Assembly: GCA_964643005.1 (NCBI GenBank)
Contig: CAZXQI010000051.1
Span: forward strand, 1-26,144
Reading direction: 5' to 3'
Length of the DNA stretch: 26,144 nucleotides
Origin: UBA6168 sp964643005
GTDB lineage: Bacteria; Bacteroidota; Bacteroidia; Chitinophagales; Saprospiraceae
In this document: piece after piece, positions 7,374 to 15,272 of the stretch
How positions within the stretch are numbered: position 1 is the stretch's first letter
How the letters are laid out: the number at the start of each line of letters is the position of its first letter
The notes under the pieces: generated by a model
The model's input: only the letters and a program-made list of their open reading frames with translations
Told to the model about the DNA's origin: nothing
Database searches by the model: none
Program-made: the position numbers and the translations under genes

Positions 7374-8777
7374 ATGAAATACGATGTCACCGTCATTGGT
7401 TCCGGGCCTGGCGGCTACGTGGCCGCCATTCGCTGCGCTCAACTGGGTCTAAAAACAGCTATTATTGAGCGGTATAACACGCTTGGCGGTACCTGCCTCA
7501 ATGTGGGTTGTATCCCTTCCAAAGCCCTTCTCGACTCATCAGAACATTTTCACAATGCCAAAGAAAAATTTGAAATACACGGCATTAGCGTCTCCGGTTT
7601 GAAAGTCAACATGTCGCAAATGATCAAGCGCAAAAACGAAGTGGTTGATCAAACCTGTAAAGGCGTGGATTTTTTGATGAAAAAAAATAAAATTGACGTT
7701 TATACCGGGCACGGCTCCTTTCTCACAGCCAACAAAATCAGCATTGCCAAAAGCGACGGTACAAAGGAAGAAATCGAAACCGACAAGACGATCATCGCCA
7801 CCGGCTCCAAGCCCATCGTTCCGGCGGCTTTTAATTACGATAAGAATCGGATCATCACCTCTACCGAAGCGCTGAATATCGAAAAAGTACCCAAGCGCAT
7901 GGTCATCATTGGCGCAGGGGTTATCGGTCTGGAATTAGGCTCCGTTTATGCCCGTCTCGGCACAGAGGTGGAAGTCGTGGAATTCCTCGACCGCATCATC
8001 GCCAATATGGACGGCGATTGCAGCAAGGAGCTGCAACGCTCTCTGAAAAGCTTAGGCATGAAGTTTCATCTGAAGCACAAGGTGAACACGGTGAAGGCCA
8101 CGAAAAAGGGAGTCGTAGTCGAGGTACAGAAGCGGGACAGCGAAGAAACATTCAATCTTGAGGCAGATTATTGCTTAGTCGCCATTGGCCGGCGACCCTA
8201 CACCGACAATCTCGGCCTTGAAAATATTGGCGTCGAGAAAGACGAACGCGGGCGCATCAAAGTGGACGAACATCTACAAACCAATGTCCCGGGCGTCTAT
8301 GCCATCGGCGACGTCATTCAGGGCGCCATGCTCGCCCATAAGGCAGAAGAAGAAGGCGTCTTCGTTGCAGAGACCATCGTCGGTCAGCAACCTCACGTGA
8401 ACTACAACCTTATCCCGGGCGTCGTTTACACCTGGCCAGAAGTGGCAAGCGTCGGGCAGACGGAGGAACAACTTAAAGAAGCCGGAATATCCTACAAAGT
8501 CGGCAAGTTCCCCATGAAGGCGCTCGGACGAGCCAGAGCCAGCACAGACACGGAAGGCATGGTCAAAATCCTGGCGCATCAGGAGACAGACGAAATACTC
8601 GGCGTCCACATGGTAGGCGCCCGCGTCGCCGACCTGATTGCCGAAGCCGTGGCGCTCATGGAGTTCCGCGCATCGGCGGAAGATTGCGCCCGTATGAGCC
8701 ACGCTCACCCAACTTATGCCGAAGCCGTAAAAGAAGCGGCCCTGGCGGCAACCGCCGGCCAGCCAATTCATATTTAA
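7374..8777 (+). CDS. lpdA: Dihydrolipoyl dehydrogenase (E3)
   Basis: Re-oxidises dihydrolipoamide on the E2 or H-protein of 2-oxoacid dehydrogenase and glycine-cleavage complexes, passing electrons through FAD to NAD. The 467-residue protein has the FAD-binding GSGPGGYVAA (9-18), the redox disulfide in GGTCLNVGC (Cys41 and Cys46), the NAD-binding GAGVIGLELGS segment, the second FAD motif around VYAIGDV, and the C-terminal His445/Glu450 pair in HAHPTYAE. All key residues are present. It reads as a single gene after a hairpin leader. The fused E1 gene lies 1.9 kb further on, on the opposite strand, with the amidohydrolase and PnuC genes between them. No E2 is seen, so E3 could serve several complexes. 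Confidence 0.96.
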   Translation: MKYDVTVIGSGPGGYVAAIRCAQLGLKTAIIERYNTLGGTCLNVGCIPSKALLDSSEHFHNAKEKFEIHGISVSGLKVNMSQMIKRKNEVVDQTCKGVDFLMKKNKIDVYTGHGSFLTANKISIAKSDGTKEEIETDKTIIATGSKPIVPAAFNYDKNRIITSTEALNIEKVPKRMVIIGAGVIGLELGSVYARLGTEVEVVEFLDRIIANMDGDCSKELQRSLKSLGMKFHLKHKVNTVKATKKGVVVEVQKRDSEETFNLEADYCLVAIGRRPYTDNLGLENIGVEKDERGRIKVDEHLQTNVPGVYAIGDVIQGAMLAHKAEEEGVFVAETIVGQQPHVNYNLIPGVVYTWPEVASVGQTEEQLKEAGISYKVGKFPMKALGRARASTDTEGMVKILAHQETDEILGVHMVGARVADLIAEAVALMEFRASAEDCARMSHAHPTYAEAVKEAALAATAGQPIHI

Positions 8778-8798
8778 CCCAACATCAAATTTGGGACA

Positions 8799-8846
8799 GC
8801 GCCTAAATCCAGAGCGCATTTTTTTTCTTATTCTAATGGCGCTCTG
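8799..8846 (+). terminator. Possible terminator with an overlapping alternative hairpin after lpdA
   Basis: A short GCGC/GCGC stem (8799-8802 with 8814-8817) is followed at once by A and eight Ts, like a weak intrinsic terminator. A longer stem, CAGAGCGC (8810-8817) with GCGCTCTG (8839-8846), uses the same right arm and would enclose the T-run in its loop. The two structures exclude each other. Termination of lpdA is the simplest role. Confidence 0.4.
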
Positions 8847-8913
8847 CCGGGGTAATTCAGTAGTAGCTCCCCCTTGAGGCAGTTTTAAAAAGCGTGTCAA
8901 TGCCAACTTCAAA

Positions 8914-9759
8914 ATGGAAAATCTAATTGACGCCCATCAACATTTCTGGCGCTTCGACCCCATCCGGGACGCCTGGATTGACGAATCCATGAAGGTTCTC
9001 CAACGGGATTTCTTAGCCGCCGATTTAAAACCCGAATTAGACGCACAAGGCCTGAATGGCTGCATCGCCGTGCAGGCCGATCAGTCGGAAGCAGAAACGC
9101 ATTTCCTTTTGCAACTTGCCGAAGAGCGCGATTTTATCAAAGCCGTAGTGGGTTGGGTGGATTTACAGGCCGAGAATATTGAAGATCGATTAGCATATTT
9201 TTCTCAATTTGAAAAATTAGCCGGCTTCCGGCACATTGTACAGGCCGAGCAGGACGTGAATTTTTTGCTTCGCAAAAATTTCTGCCGGGGAATAGAGGCT
9301 TTGCAGAAATACGGTTTCAGCTACGATATCTTGGTCTTTCCGCACCATTTAGGCGTCGCGCTGGAATTTGTGTTGCGATTCCCACAGCAGAAATTTGTAA
9401 TTGATCACTTAGCCAAACCCTACATCAAAGACGGCTTTTATCATGGATGGGCAAGCCTGATGCGGGAAATCGGGAAAAGAGAAAATGTCTTTTGCAAAAT
9501 TTCCGGTATGGTCACGGAAGCCGACTGGGAGCGTTGGCAATACGATGATTTTACGCCCTATCTGGATCTGGTCGTAGAAAGTTTCGGCACTGGCCGATTA
9601 ATGTTTGGCTCGGACTGGCCGGTCTGCTTGGCGGCGGCAAGCTATGGGGAGGTGATTGGAACAGCCCGACGGTATTTTGAGAATTTTCCAAAAGAAGAAA
9701 AAGAGGAAATATTTGGTCGGAATGCGCTTCGGTTTTACAACAGGAAAAAACCGATCTAA
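8914..9759 (+). CDS. Amidohydrolase-family lactonase (COG3618 type)
   Basis: A 281-residue TIM-barrel amidohydrolase of the PF04909 group. The N-terminal metal motif is DAHQHFW (His8, His10), a further His lies in FVIDHLAKP (His165), and FGSDWPVC carries the catalytic Asp234. These are features of COG3618 enzymes, which include L-fuconolactonase and L-rhamnono-lactonase. No sugar-degradation genes are nearby to name the substrate, so a sugar-lactone or other cyclic ester is only the family expectation. It is a cytosolic protein with no signal peptide. The ATG at 8914 starts the conserved N-terminus directly. It stands alone: 136 bases from lpdA and 244 bases from the PnuC-family gene, so it probably has its own transcript. 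Confidence 0.85.
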   Translation: MENLIDAHQHFWRFDPIRDAWIDESMKVLQRDFLAADLKPELDAQGLNGCIAVQADQSEAETHFLLQLAEERDFIKAVVGWVDLQAENIEDRLAYFSQFEKLAGFRHIVQAEQDVNFLLRKNFCRGIEALQKYGFSYDILVFPHHLGVALEFVLRFPQQKFVIDHLAKPYIKDGFYHGWASLMREIGKRENVFCKISGMVTEADWERWQYDDFTPYLDLVVESFGTGRLMFGSDWPVCLAAASYGEVIGTARRYFENFPKEEKEEIFGRNALRFYNRKKPI

Positions 9760-9847
9760 GTGCCGACTGGTTTTTATGCCTAAAAAACGGGTAGCAGTTT
9801 AGGGCTCTGAATTTTTATTGTAACCAGTAACAGTTTGGGGGAAGTTA

Positions 9848-9888
9848 AAATCTGCGTCAATCTATTGTGAATCAGCGAAATAATCTGC
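9848..9888 (-). repeat. Degenerate CGCAGATTT-type intergenic repeat
   Basis: Read on the minus strand, this stretch contains GCAGATT, then TTCGCTGATTCAC, then GATTGACGCAGATTTT: imperfect tandem copies of a CGCAGATT unit. Similar words occur in other gaps of the window (13877, 19409 and 24414). The copies are diverged, so the boundaries are approximate. Confidence 0.4.
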
Positions 9889-10003
9889 AAAAACCTGTGG
9901 GAACCCCTGCGCCGTGAGAGCTTTGCAAAGAAATTGAATTAGCCTAAATTATTACCAAAGCGATATCTCATCGTAGCTATTTTGCTTTAACAAAAGACAA
10001 GAC

Positions 10004-10630
10004 TTGGAACTCCATCAATTTATATCCTCATTTACAGCGCAGTTTTTAGTGCAAACTTGGCTGGACTGGATCATTTCGATAACGGCTATTTTTTATGTCG
10101 TATTGGCGGCGAAGGAAAATGCCTGGTGCTGGATTTGGGGAATCCTCAGTTGTAGCCTCTGGGCCTACGCCGACTTTGCCCGTTATAACCTGTGGGTAGA
10201 TGGTACTTTGCAGATTTTCTATGCAGGAATGGCAATCTGGGGACTGTACAGTTGGAGGTTTGCCTCGGGCAAAGAAGACAGATTAGTCATCAGCAGATTG
10301 TCTCAAAAAGGCCATATCCGCATCTTCATTGCAGGCATTGCGCTCACTTTTGTATTGGGCTATATTTTTGACAAATACACGCCTACTTCCCTGCCCTATC
10401 CCGATTCCTTTCTCACCTCGTTTTCTCTCTTAGCCACTTTGTTGACCATTCAGAAAAAATTAGAAAACTGGCTGTATTGGATCGTTCTCAACCTGCTGGC
10501 AGTGTTTCTATTTTTTGCGAGAGACGCCGTTCTAATAGCCATCGTAATGGTCATTTATGCCGTCATCGCCGTTTTTGGATATCTGCACTGGCGGAAGCAA
10601 TGGAAAATAGACGTCGTGACCGGCGCCTGA
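10004..10630 (+). CDS. pnuC: PnuC-family vitamin transporter
   Basis: A 208-residue integral membrane protein with about seven hydrophobic segments, the expected size for the PnuC family. The family moves nicotinamide riboside, or in Bacteroidota also thiamine (PnuT), by facilitated diffusion coupled to cytosolic phosphorylation. Recognisable parts are AKENAWCWIWGILSC, LWVDGTLQIFYAGMAIWGLYSW and the C-terminal DAVLIAIVMVIYAVIAVFGY region. The start is a TTG at 10004, because no in-frame ATG lies between the upstream stop and the first conserved segment. No TPP riboswitch motifs, kinase gene or TonB receptor gene are next to it, so the substrate stays open. It converges on the E1 gene with a seven-base gap. 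Confidence 0.87.
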   Translation: MELHQFISSFTAQFLVQTWLDWIISITAIFYVVLAAKENAWCWIWGILSCSLWAYADFARYNLWVDGTLQIFYAGMAIWGLYSWRFASGKEDRLVISRLSQKGHIRIFIAGIALTFVLGYIFDKYTPTSLPYPDSFLTSFSLLATLLTIQKKLENWLYWIVLNLLAVFLFFARDAVLIAIVMVIYAVIAVFGYLHWRKQWKIDVVTGA

Positions 10631-10637
10631 TTTTTCA

Positions 10638-12710
10638 TCAATACTTCAGTAAATCGCCTATCGCTGCGGCTACCTTCTCAATGGAGAGGATCATCGTCTT
10701 TTCTAAGGTTTCATTCAATGGGATAGCGGGCATATTTTCAGCCCCAACAGTTCTCACCGGAGCGTCGAGCCATTCGAAGCAGCGCTCCTGAATGCGGGCG
10801 GCAAGACTTTGAGCAAAGGTGTTATTCACTGGTTCTTCCGTCACGACTAAGCATTTTCCATGGCGTTTAACTGCCTTGTACATGGCCTCTTCATCAAGCG
10901 GGAAGAGCGTACGTAAATCCAGCACCTCTATCCGTCCTTCGAATCTTTCGGCTGCATTGAGCGCCCAGTGAACGCCCATGCCATAGGAGATCACGACCAG
11001 CGAACCGCCCTCTGAAATCTTAGCCTCGTCGGCAGATACAACCCTGCGGGCTTTGCCAAACGGCAAGATGTAATCTTCATCGGGCATAACGCACCTGGCA
11101 GTTTCCGTGCCTAGAAGTTTGGACCAATACAATCCCTTGTGCTCAAAAATGACCACGGGATTGGGATCGTAATAGGCCGCTTTCATCAGCCCTTTCAGGT
11201 CGGCGCCGTTGCTGGGGTAGGCAATTTTGATACCCCGGATATTCGTCAAAACAGACTCTACGCTGCTGGAATGGTAAGGGCCTCCGCTGCCATAAGCGCC
11301 GATGGGAACGCGCAGGATCATGCTCACCGGCCATTTGCCATTGGAGAGATAGCAGGAGCGGCTCACTTCGGTAAATAACTGATTGAGTCCCGGCCAGATA
11401 TAGTCGGCAAACTGCACCTCGACGATGGGTTTCAGACCGACGGCGCTCATGCCCACCGTGCTGCCGACAATATACGCCTCCTGAATGGGCGTGTTGAAAA
11501 CCCGCACATCGCCAAATTTTTGCGCCAGCGTAGCGGCCTCCCGAAAGACGCCCCCTAATCTGCCACCCACGTCCTGACCATAGAGCAGGCATTCTTTGTG
11601 GCGCTGCATGAGTTCCTCTATAGCAAAAAGGGCGCAGTCCACCATGACCTTCACTTCGCCTCCTTTAGGCTCCCTTTCACCTTTCTCTTCCAAAATAGGC
11701 GTGGGGGCAAAGTCATGCGTGAAGAGGTCTTCCGGACGGGGATCCTCCGCCTTTCTGGCTTTGTCAAAATCTTTCTGAACCTTTGCGTAGGCTTCTTTTT
11801 CTAATCTCTCAAGCTCTTTTTCTGAAAAGCCTTCCTTGAGGAGTTGCCGGCGAAATACAGGATACGGGTCGCGGGCTTCGTGTTCTTTTAAGTCGTCCCG
11901 GTACCATTCTTTGCGCACGCCGGAGGTATGGTGATTCAACAGTGGAACGTCGGCATGAACGAGAAAGGGTCTCCGCTCGCGCCGGATGGTTTCTATCACC
12001 TCATTCAAAACAGTATAGCACTCAAAAAAATCAGTCCCTTCTACCCTTCTGACTTCAATCCCATGAAAGCCGGCGGCGTAGTCGGCGGCGTCCTGCGCCC
12101 TGGTTTCCGTAGCGTTGGCGGAAATATCCCAGCCATTGTCCTGCACTAAATAAAGGATGGGGAACTGCTTCAGGGCGGCCATTTGAAAAGCCTCTGCCAC
12201 CTCGCCCTCTGTGACGGATGCGTCGCCAAAAGAGCAAACGACCACGGGCTTCTTCTTTCGTCGGCTTTCCTCTATTTTCAACTTTTCACGATACTGCACC
12301 CCCATCGCAATGCCAGTGGTGGGAATGGCCTGCATACCCGTAGCAGAAGACTGATGCGGGATCTTTGGCTTGTCTTCATCCTTCAGACTGGGGTGGCTGT
12401 AATAGCTACGCCCTCCAGAAAAAGGATCCTCTCTCTTGGCCATCAACTGGAGCATCAGATCGTAAGGCTCCATCCCTATCGCCATCAAAATGGATTCATC
12501 GCGATAATAAGCCGAAAGCCAGTCTTGCGGCAGAAGCTGCAATCCCAGCGCAATCTGTATGGCTTCGTGACCCCTCGATGTGGCGTGGACGTATTTGGAA
12601 ACGAACTTGAAATTCTCCTCATAAATCTCCGTCATGGCTTTGGCGGAAGCCATGAGGCTGAAAGCCTTCGTCAAAGTTTTCCTGTCAATCTTTGTTTTGC
12701 TCTGCGACAT
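10638..12710 (-). CDS. 2-oxoacid dehydrogenase E1, fused alpha and beta subunits
   Basis: A 690-residue thiamine-diphosphate enzyme that decarboxylates a 2-oxoacid and passes the acyl group to a lipoyl E2. Residues about 30-310 are the alpha part, with the TPP/Mg motif GDASVTEGE (162-170) and the QDNGW Asn192. Residues about 350-530 are the pyrimidine-binding beta part (CLLYGQDVGGRLGGVF; FADYIWPGLNQL). About 540-670 is the transketolase C-terminal domain. The alpha part resembles branched-chain rather than pyruvate E1, and the neighbouring crotonase agrees, but substrate is inferred. In many bacteria the subunits are separate genes; the fusion is a common Bacteroidota form. It follows the crotonase gene after 64 bases on the same strand. 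The ATG at 12710 is the only plausible start. Confidence 0.9.
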   Translation of the reverse strand: MSQSKTKIDRKTLTKAFSLMASAKAMTEIYEENFKFVSKYVHATSRGHEAIQIALGLQLLPQDWLSAYYRDESILMAIGMEPYDLMLQLMAKREDPFSGGRSYYSHPSLKDEDKPKIPHQSSATGMQAIPTTGIAMGVQYREKLKIEESRRKKKPVVVCSFGDASVTEGEVAEAFQMAALKQFPILYLVQDNGWDISANATETRAQDAADYAAGFHGIEVRRVEGTDFFECYTVLNEVIETIRRERRPFLVHADVPLLNHHTSGVRKEWYRDDLKEHEARDPYPVFRRQLLKEGFSEKELERLEKEAYAKVQKDFDKARKAEDPRPEDLFTHDFAPTPILEEKGEREPKGGEVKVMVDCALFAIEELMQRHKECLLYGQDVGGRLGGVFREAATLAQKFGDVRVFNTPIQEAYIVGSTVGMSAVGLKPIVEVQFADYIWPGLNQLFTEVSRSCYLSNGKWPVSMILRVPIGAYGSGGPYHSSSVESVLTNIRGIKIAYPSNGADLKGLMKAAYYDPNPVVIFEHKGLYWSKLLGTETARCVMPDEDYILPFGKARRVVSADEAKISEGGSLVVISYGMGVHWALNAAERFEGRIEVLDLRTLFPLDEEAMYKAVKRHGKCLVVTEEPVNNTFAQSLAARIQERCFEWLDAPVRTVGAENMPAIPLNETLEKTMILSIEKVAAAIGDLLKY

Positions 12711-12727
12711 AATTATTTGGTATGCTT

Positions 12728-12753
12728 AAAAAACGTCGAACAGGCTGCGTTCG
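12728..12753 (-). terminator. Weak intrinsic-terminator-like hairpin between crotonase and E1 genes
   Basis: On the minus strand a five-base-pair stem CGAAC/GTTCG with a seven-base loop (GCAGCCT) is followed by ACG and six Ts. It sits between two same-strand genes and could reduce read-through or attenuate E1 expression. The loop sequence GCAGCCTGT occurs again just upstream as a direct repeat. The stem is short, so confidence is low. Confidence 0.35.
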
Positions 12754-12774
12754 GTTACAGGCTGCCCAATTTGT

Positions 12775-13542
12775 TTACTTACTCATAAATTTCTGAATAG
12801 CCTCCCGGCTAAAATCAGATAAAACTAATCGGCCGCTCATGGCGGCTCGCTCGTCCAACAGTTCATTCCAATGCTTGCAGCCCTGCCAGAAAATGGATTT
12901 GAGCCGCCTCATAGCTTCGGGGTTGGAACGAACGAGTATCTGTGTAAAGCGCTCGATGTATGCGTCCATTTGCTCCGTCGTTTCAAAGACTTCGGCAAAC
13001 AGGCCTTTGTCTTTGGCCCAGGCTGCCGTCTGCCATTCCGTGGCGTTGATGGCCATCTGGCTAAATGCGGAGACTCCAATTTTTCGCTCTACAGCCGGCC
13101 CGACTACAAAAGGGCCTATTCCAACCGCCAGTTCGCTGAGCCGGACGGAAGCCCATTTCGAGGCTATGCAATAGTCGGTAGCCGCTGCGAGGCCGACGCC
13201 TCCTCCCACTGCTTTACCCTGTACCCGGCCAATGATAAACTTTGGACATTCCCTCATCGCATTAATGACATGGGCAAAGCCGAGGAAAAACTGTCTGCCG
13301 GTTTCAAAATCCTCAATGGCGGCCAATTCGTCAAAACTGGCTCCGGCACAAAATGTCCTGTCTCCACCGCTTCGGAGAACAACGACGCCCGCCTCGCTGC
13401 TTTCGCCCGCTTCGCGAATGGCGTTTGTCAGTTGAAATAATTGTCGGCCAGGTAGGGAATTCTGAGCAGGATGAGAAAATTCAATGGTTGCTACTTTGTT
13501 TTCTATAGAAAGCGTGACAACCCCCTGTTGCGTTTTATCCAT
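12775..13542 (-). CDS. Enoyl-CoA hydratase/isomerase (crotonase) family protein
   Basis: A 255-residue crotonase-fold enzyme acting on an acyl-CoA thioester. The first oxyanion-hole segment is DRTFCAGASFDEL and the second is GKAVGGGVGLAAATDYCIAS. The first catalytic-acid position is kept as SELAVGIG. The position of the second catalytic Glu of enoyl-CoA hydratase appears to be Gln in SAFSQMAINATEW, so a plain 2-enoyl-CoA hydration activity is uncertain. The location before fused E1 suggests branched-chain acyl-CoA breakdown, for example methylglutaconyl-CoA hydratase, but this is inference. The start at 13542 lies in a tandem 13-base duplication; the upstream copy's ATG opens only a six-codon frame. 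Confidence 0.88.
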   Translation of the reverse strand: MDKTQQGVVTLSIENKVATIEFSHPAQNSLPGRQLFQLTNAIREAGESSEAGVVVLRSGGDRTFCAGASFDELAAIEDFETGRQFFLGFAHVINAMRECPKFIIGRVQGKAVGGGVGLAAATDYCIASKWASVRLSELAVGIGPFVVGPAVERKIGVSAFSQMAINATEWQTAAWAKDKGLFAEVFETTEQMDAYIERFTQILVRSNPEAMRRLKSIFWQGCKHWNELLDERAAMSGRLVLSDFSREAIQKFMSK

Positions 13543-13565
13543 TAATTTGAAACATTAATTTGAAA
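13540..13565. repeat. Tandem 13-bp duplication over the crotonase start codon
   Basis: CATTAATTTGAAA occurs twice in direct succession (13540-13552 and 13553-13565). Read on the minus strand, each copy carries an ATG. The first ATG transcribed opens a six-codon frame that stops just past the true ATG at 13542; the second is the gene start. This duplicates the translation start region. Confidence 0.85.
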
Positions 13566-14114
13566 GGATAGCAAAGATAAGCTAAAGTAAACAGACAAAT
13601 GGATGAGTTGAATCATCGCTTTTCCGTTCAAAGTCTTGCCGAAATACACAAAAATAATGAGAATTACTTTCGGAAGCTGAACCGCTCAACAGTGAATATT
13701 TTGCCGACCCATTGCTCTTTATGGTTATTCCAAACACTCATTTTCTTATAATGCAAGTTTTTTTTGACTTTTTTTAAAAAAAACTTCTTTTTTTTTGGTT
13801 GAGAACAATCCTTTTAAGAACTTTGGCTGTCTGCGTATTTTGTATTTTGTGCAATTCTTTTATTATAAAATCTTTTCGCAGATTTTAACCCTCATCTGGA
13901 ACTCACAATTTCTTTATAAACATACGGCAGGAGAAAACGAAGCGTGTAATACTGATACTATTTCAGCCTGCCTTGTCTAAGTCTCTAATAAAGGTTTGGG
14001 AAGTCGGGACTGCTGATAAAACGAGTCTTATGAAAACCAATTCCCTATTATCCTATTGGAGGCTACAAACGATTCGACACATATTTTTTACATTGGTTTT
14101 TAAACAGCAGCGAA
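13543..14114. other. 572-base AT-rich intergenic region with homopolymer hairpin
   Basis: Apart from the crotonase promoter and tandem repeat at its left end, no clear gene is present. A 50-codon plus-strand frame from ATG 13599 to the TAA at 13749-13751 is unrecognised. It is followed at once by an 11-base-pair A:T hairpin (13755-13765 with 13776-13786) and nine Ts (13788-13796), so a short transcript ending there is possible. A degenerate CGCAGATTTT word lies at 13877. Another inverted pair, GGCAGG (13926) and CCTGCC (13967), encloses 35 bases. Longer frames near 13.8-14.2 kb look like chance. Confidence 0.45.
13572..13599 (-). promoter_or_regulatory. Candidate promoter for the crotonase/E1 genes
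   Basis: On the minus strand TATCTTTG (13579-13572) is an exact match to the Bacteroidota -7 box TAnnTTTG. TTTG (13599-13596) lies 16 bases upstream of it, slightly closer than usual. Transcription would start near 13565, about 22 bases before the ATG and at the edge of the tandem duplication. Confidence 0.45.
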
Positions 14115-15143
14115 ATGAGCATCATGTTCAAAACTATTCTTTCTGGCAATTTAGAATTTGGCAGCTCAAAGAGCTATGAGCAAGTACTGAAACAGTTTCA
14201 GCACCGCACGGAAAATTATTATCGCAACGATATCCTTCTTAAAGCGGAAGATATTTTCCAAGACGAGTCCTTCACTCTCTCCATTCCCCGCTTCATCAAA
14301 GAATGTCCTGAAAAAAGTTGGAAAAACACCCTGAATTTATTGGAATACATCGTTGAATACGCCGTATCCGGAGGCTTGCGCGCCTGGGTCATCCAGGATG
14401 GGAAACTAATAACCCAACGTTTTATAGAGCCAAGCGGCGACAAAACAGCCATCCGGGCTTTTGTGGAGGGCAGGAATTTGATCAAGGAAAAAGGCATGGA
14501 GGAGGAAGCCAAAAATGCACTCAACCGCGCCATTGAAAAATTTGAGCGCCACGCTCAGGCTTACGAGCGCAGAGGCGTCGTCAATTTCAAACTGCGCAAT
14601 TACGAAGATGCGCTATACGATTTCTCAAAAAGCATCAATATCAATTCCAATAATCCCGACCCATATTGGGGAAGGGCGCACGTAAAAATTAAAAAGCAGG
14701 ATATACCCGGCGCCATTGCCGATTTGGAGCAAGCCATTTCCAAATCCATCCCTCACCAGCCCATTTACTGGAGCGCGCGCCGCCTCAAGGGCGAACTACA
14801 TTTACAACAAGGTGAATTTCAAAAGGCAATTTTTGAATTAAAATTAGTATCCAGTCGCAGATTTGACGAAGAAGATACCAACTATCGCTGGCAGAAAAAC
14901 GTGCTGTATAATTATGGTAAAGCGCTGTTTGAAATTGGCCAATATGCAGAATCCGTTGCTGTATTTAATCGAATGCTCAACTTTGAAACGCAGTGGGACG
15001 AGGCGCCTTCCAAAGCCGATCAATATCTCAATAGAGGCCTTGCCCGCCAAAAAGCGGGAGAAAGCGGTTTTGTAAGCGATATTAAAGAAGCGGCGAACTT
15101 AGGTTCGGAAAAAGCCGCCACCATTCTCCACGAATTAGCTTAA
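14115..15143 (+). CDS. TPR-repeat protein
   Basis: A 342-residue protein without a signal peptide. The N-terminal 110 residues form a conserved block (FKTILSGNLEFGSSKSYEQV, then ENYYRNDILLKAEDIF) that I recognise from other Bacteroidota TPR proteins but cannot name. From about residue 115 there are several tetratricopeptide repeats, for example AQAYERRGVVNFKLRNYEDA, DPYWGRAHVKIKKQDIPGA and NVLYNYGKALFEIGQYAESV. Such repeats mediate protein-protein contacts; no catalytic motif is visible. ATGs at 14115 and 14124 are both possible starts, and the second begins the conserved block. A strong terminator follows, so it is a single-gene transcript. Confidence 0.82.
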   Translation: MSIMFKTILSGNLEFGSSKSYEQVLKQFQHRTENYYRNDILLKAEDIFQDESFTLSIPRFIKECPEKSWKNTLNLLEYIVEYAVSGGLRAWVIQDGKLITQRFIEPSGDKTAIRAFVEGRNLIKEKGMEEEAKNALNRAIEKFERHAQAYERRGVVNFKLRNYEDALYDFSKSININSNNPDPYWGRAHVKIKKQDIPGAIADLEQAISKSIPHQPIYWSARRLKGELHLQQGEFQKAIFELKLVSSRRFDEEDTNYRWQKNVLYNYGKALFEIGQYAESVAVFNRMLNFETQWDEAPSKADQYLNRGLARQKAGESGFVSDIKEAANLGSEKAATILHELA

Positions 15144-15165
15144 TAAAATATACAAATAGCAGGTA

Positions 15166-15199
15166 AAAAATGGCCTTTGGTTCTCCGAAGGCCATTTTT
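15166..15199 (+). terminator. Strong intrinsic terminator after the TPR gene
   Basis: A 15-base-pair stem (AAAAATGGCCTTTGG with CCGAAGGCCATTTTT, one T-G wobble) closes a TTCT loop. It ends in five Ts on the plus strand and begins with As, so it can work in both directions. It lies 22 bases after the TPR stop codon. Confidence 0.9.
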
Positions 15200-15272
15200 G
15201 TAAATGTACTTTTACAGTAACTTCACTCCACCTTTGGACGTTTATTATTCCAACAAAATCAAATTTTAGCAA

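Noticed and set aside
8274..8912. 212-codon minus-strand frame opposite lpdA
   Set aside because: It lies opposite a complete dihydrolipoyl dehydrogenase; GC-rich codons on one strand often leave the other strand open.
9760..10003. TPP or other riboswitch upstream of the PnuC-family gene
   Set aside because: The conserved CTGAGA and ACCTGA words of the thiamine element are absent; the gap mainly holds a degenerate repeat.
12183..12788. 201-codon plus-strand frame opposite the E1 gene
   Set aside because: It is a shadow of the E1 alpha region and runs across the gap to the crotonase gene; no recognisable motif.
13926..13972. tRNA-like or structured RNA from the GGCAGG/CCTGCC pair
   Set aside because: Only one stem pairs; there is no T-arm motif or anticodon arm.
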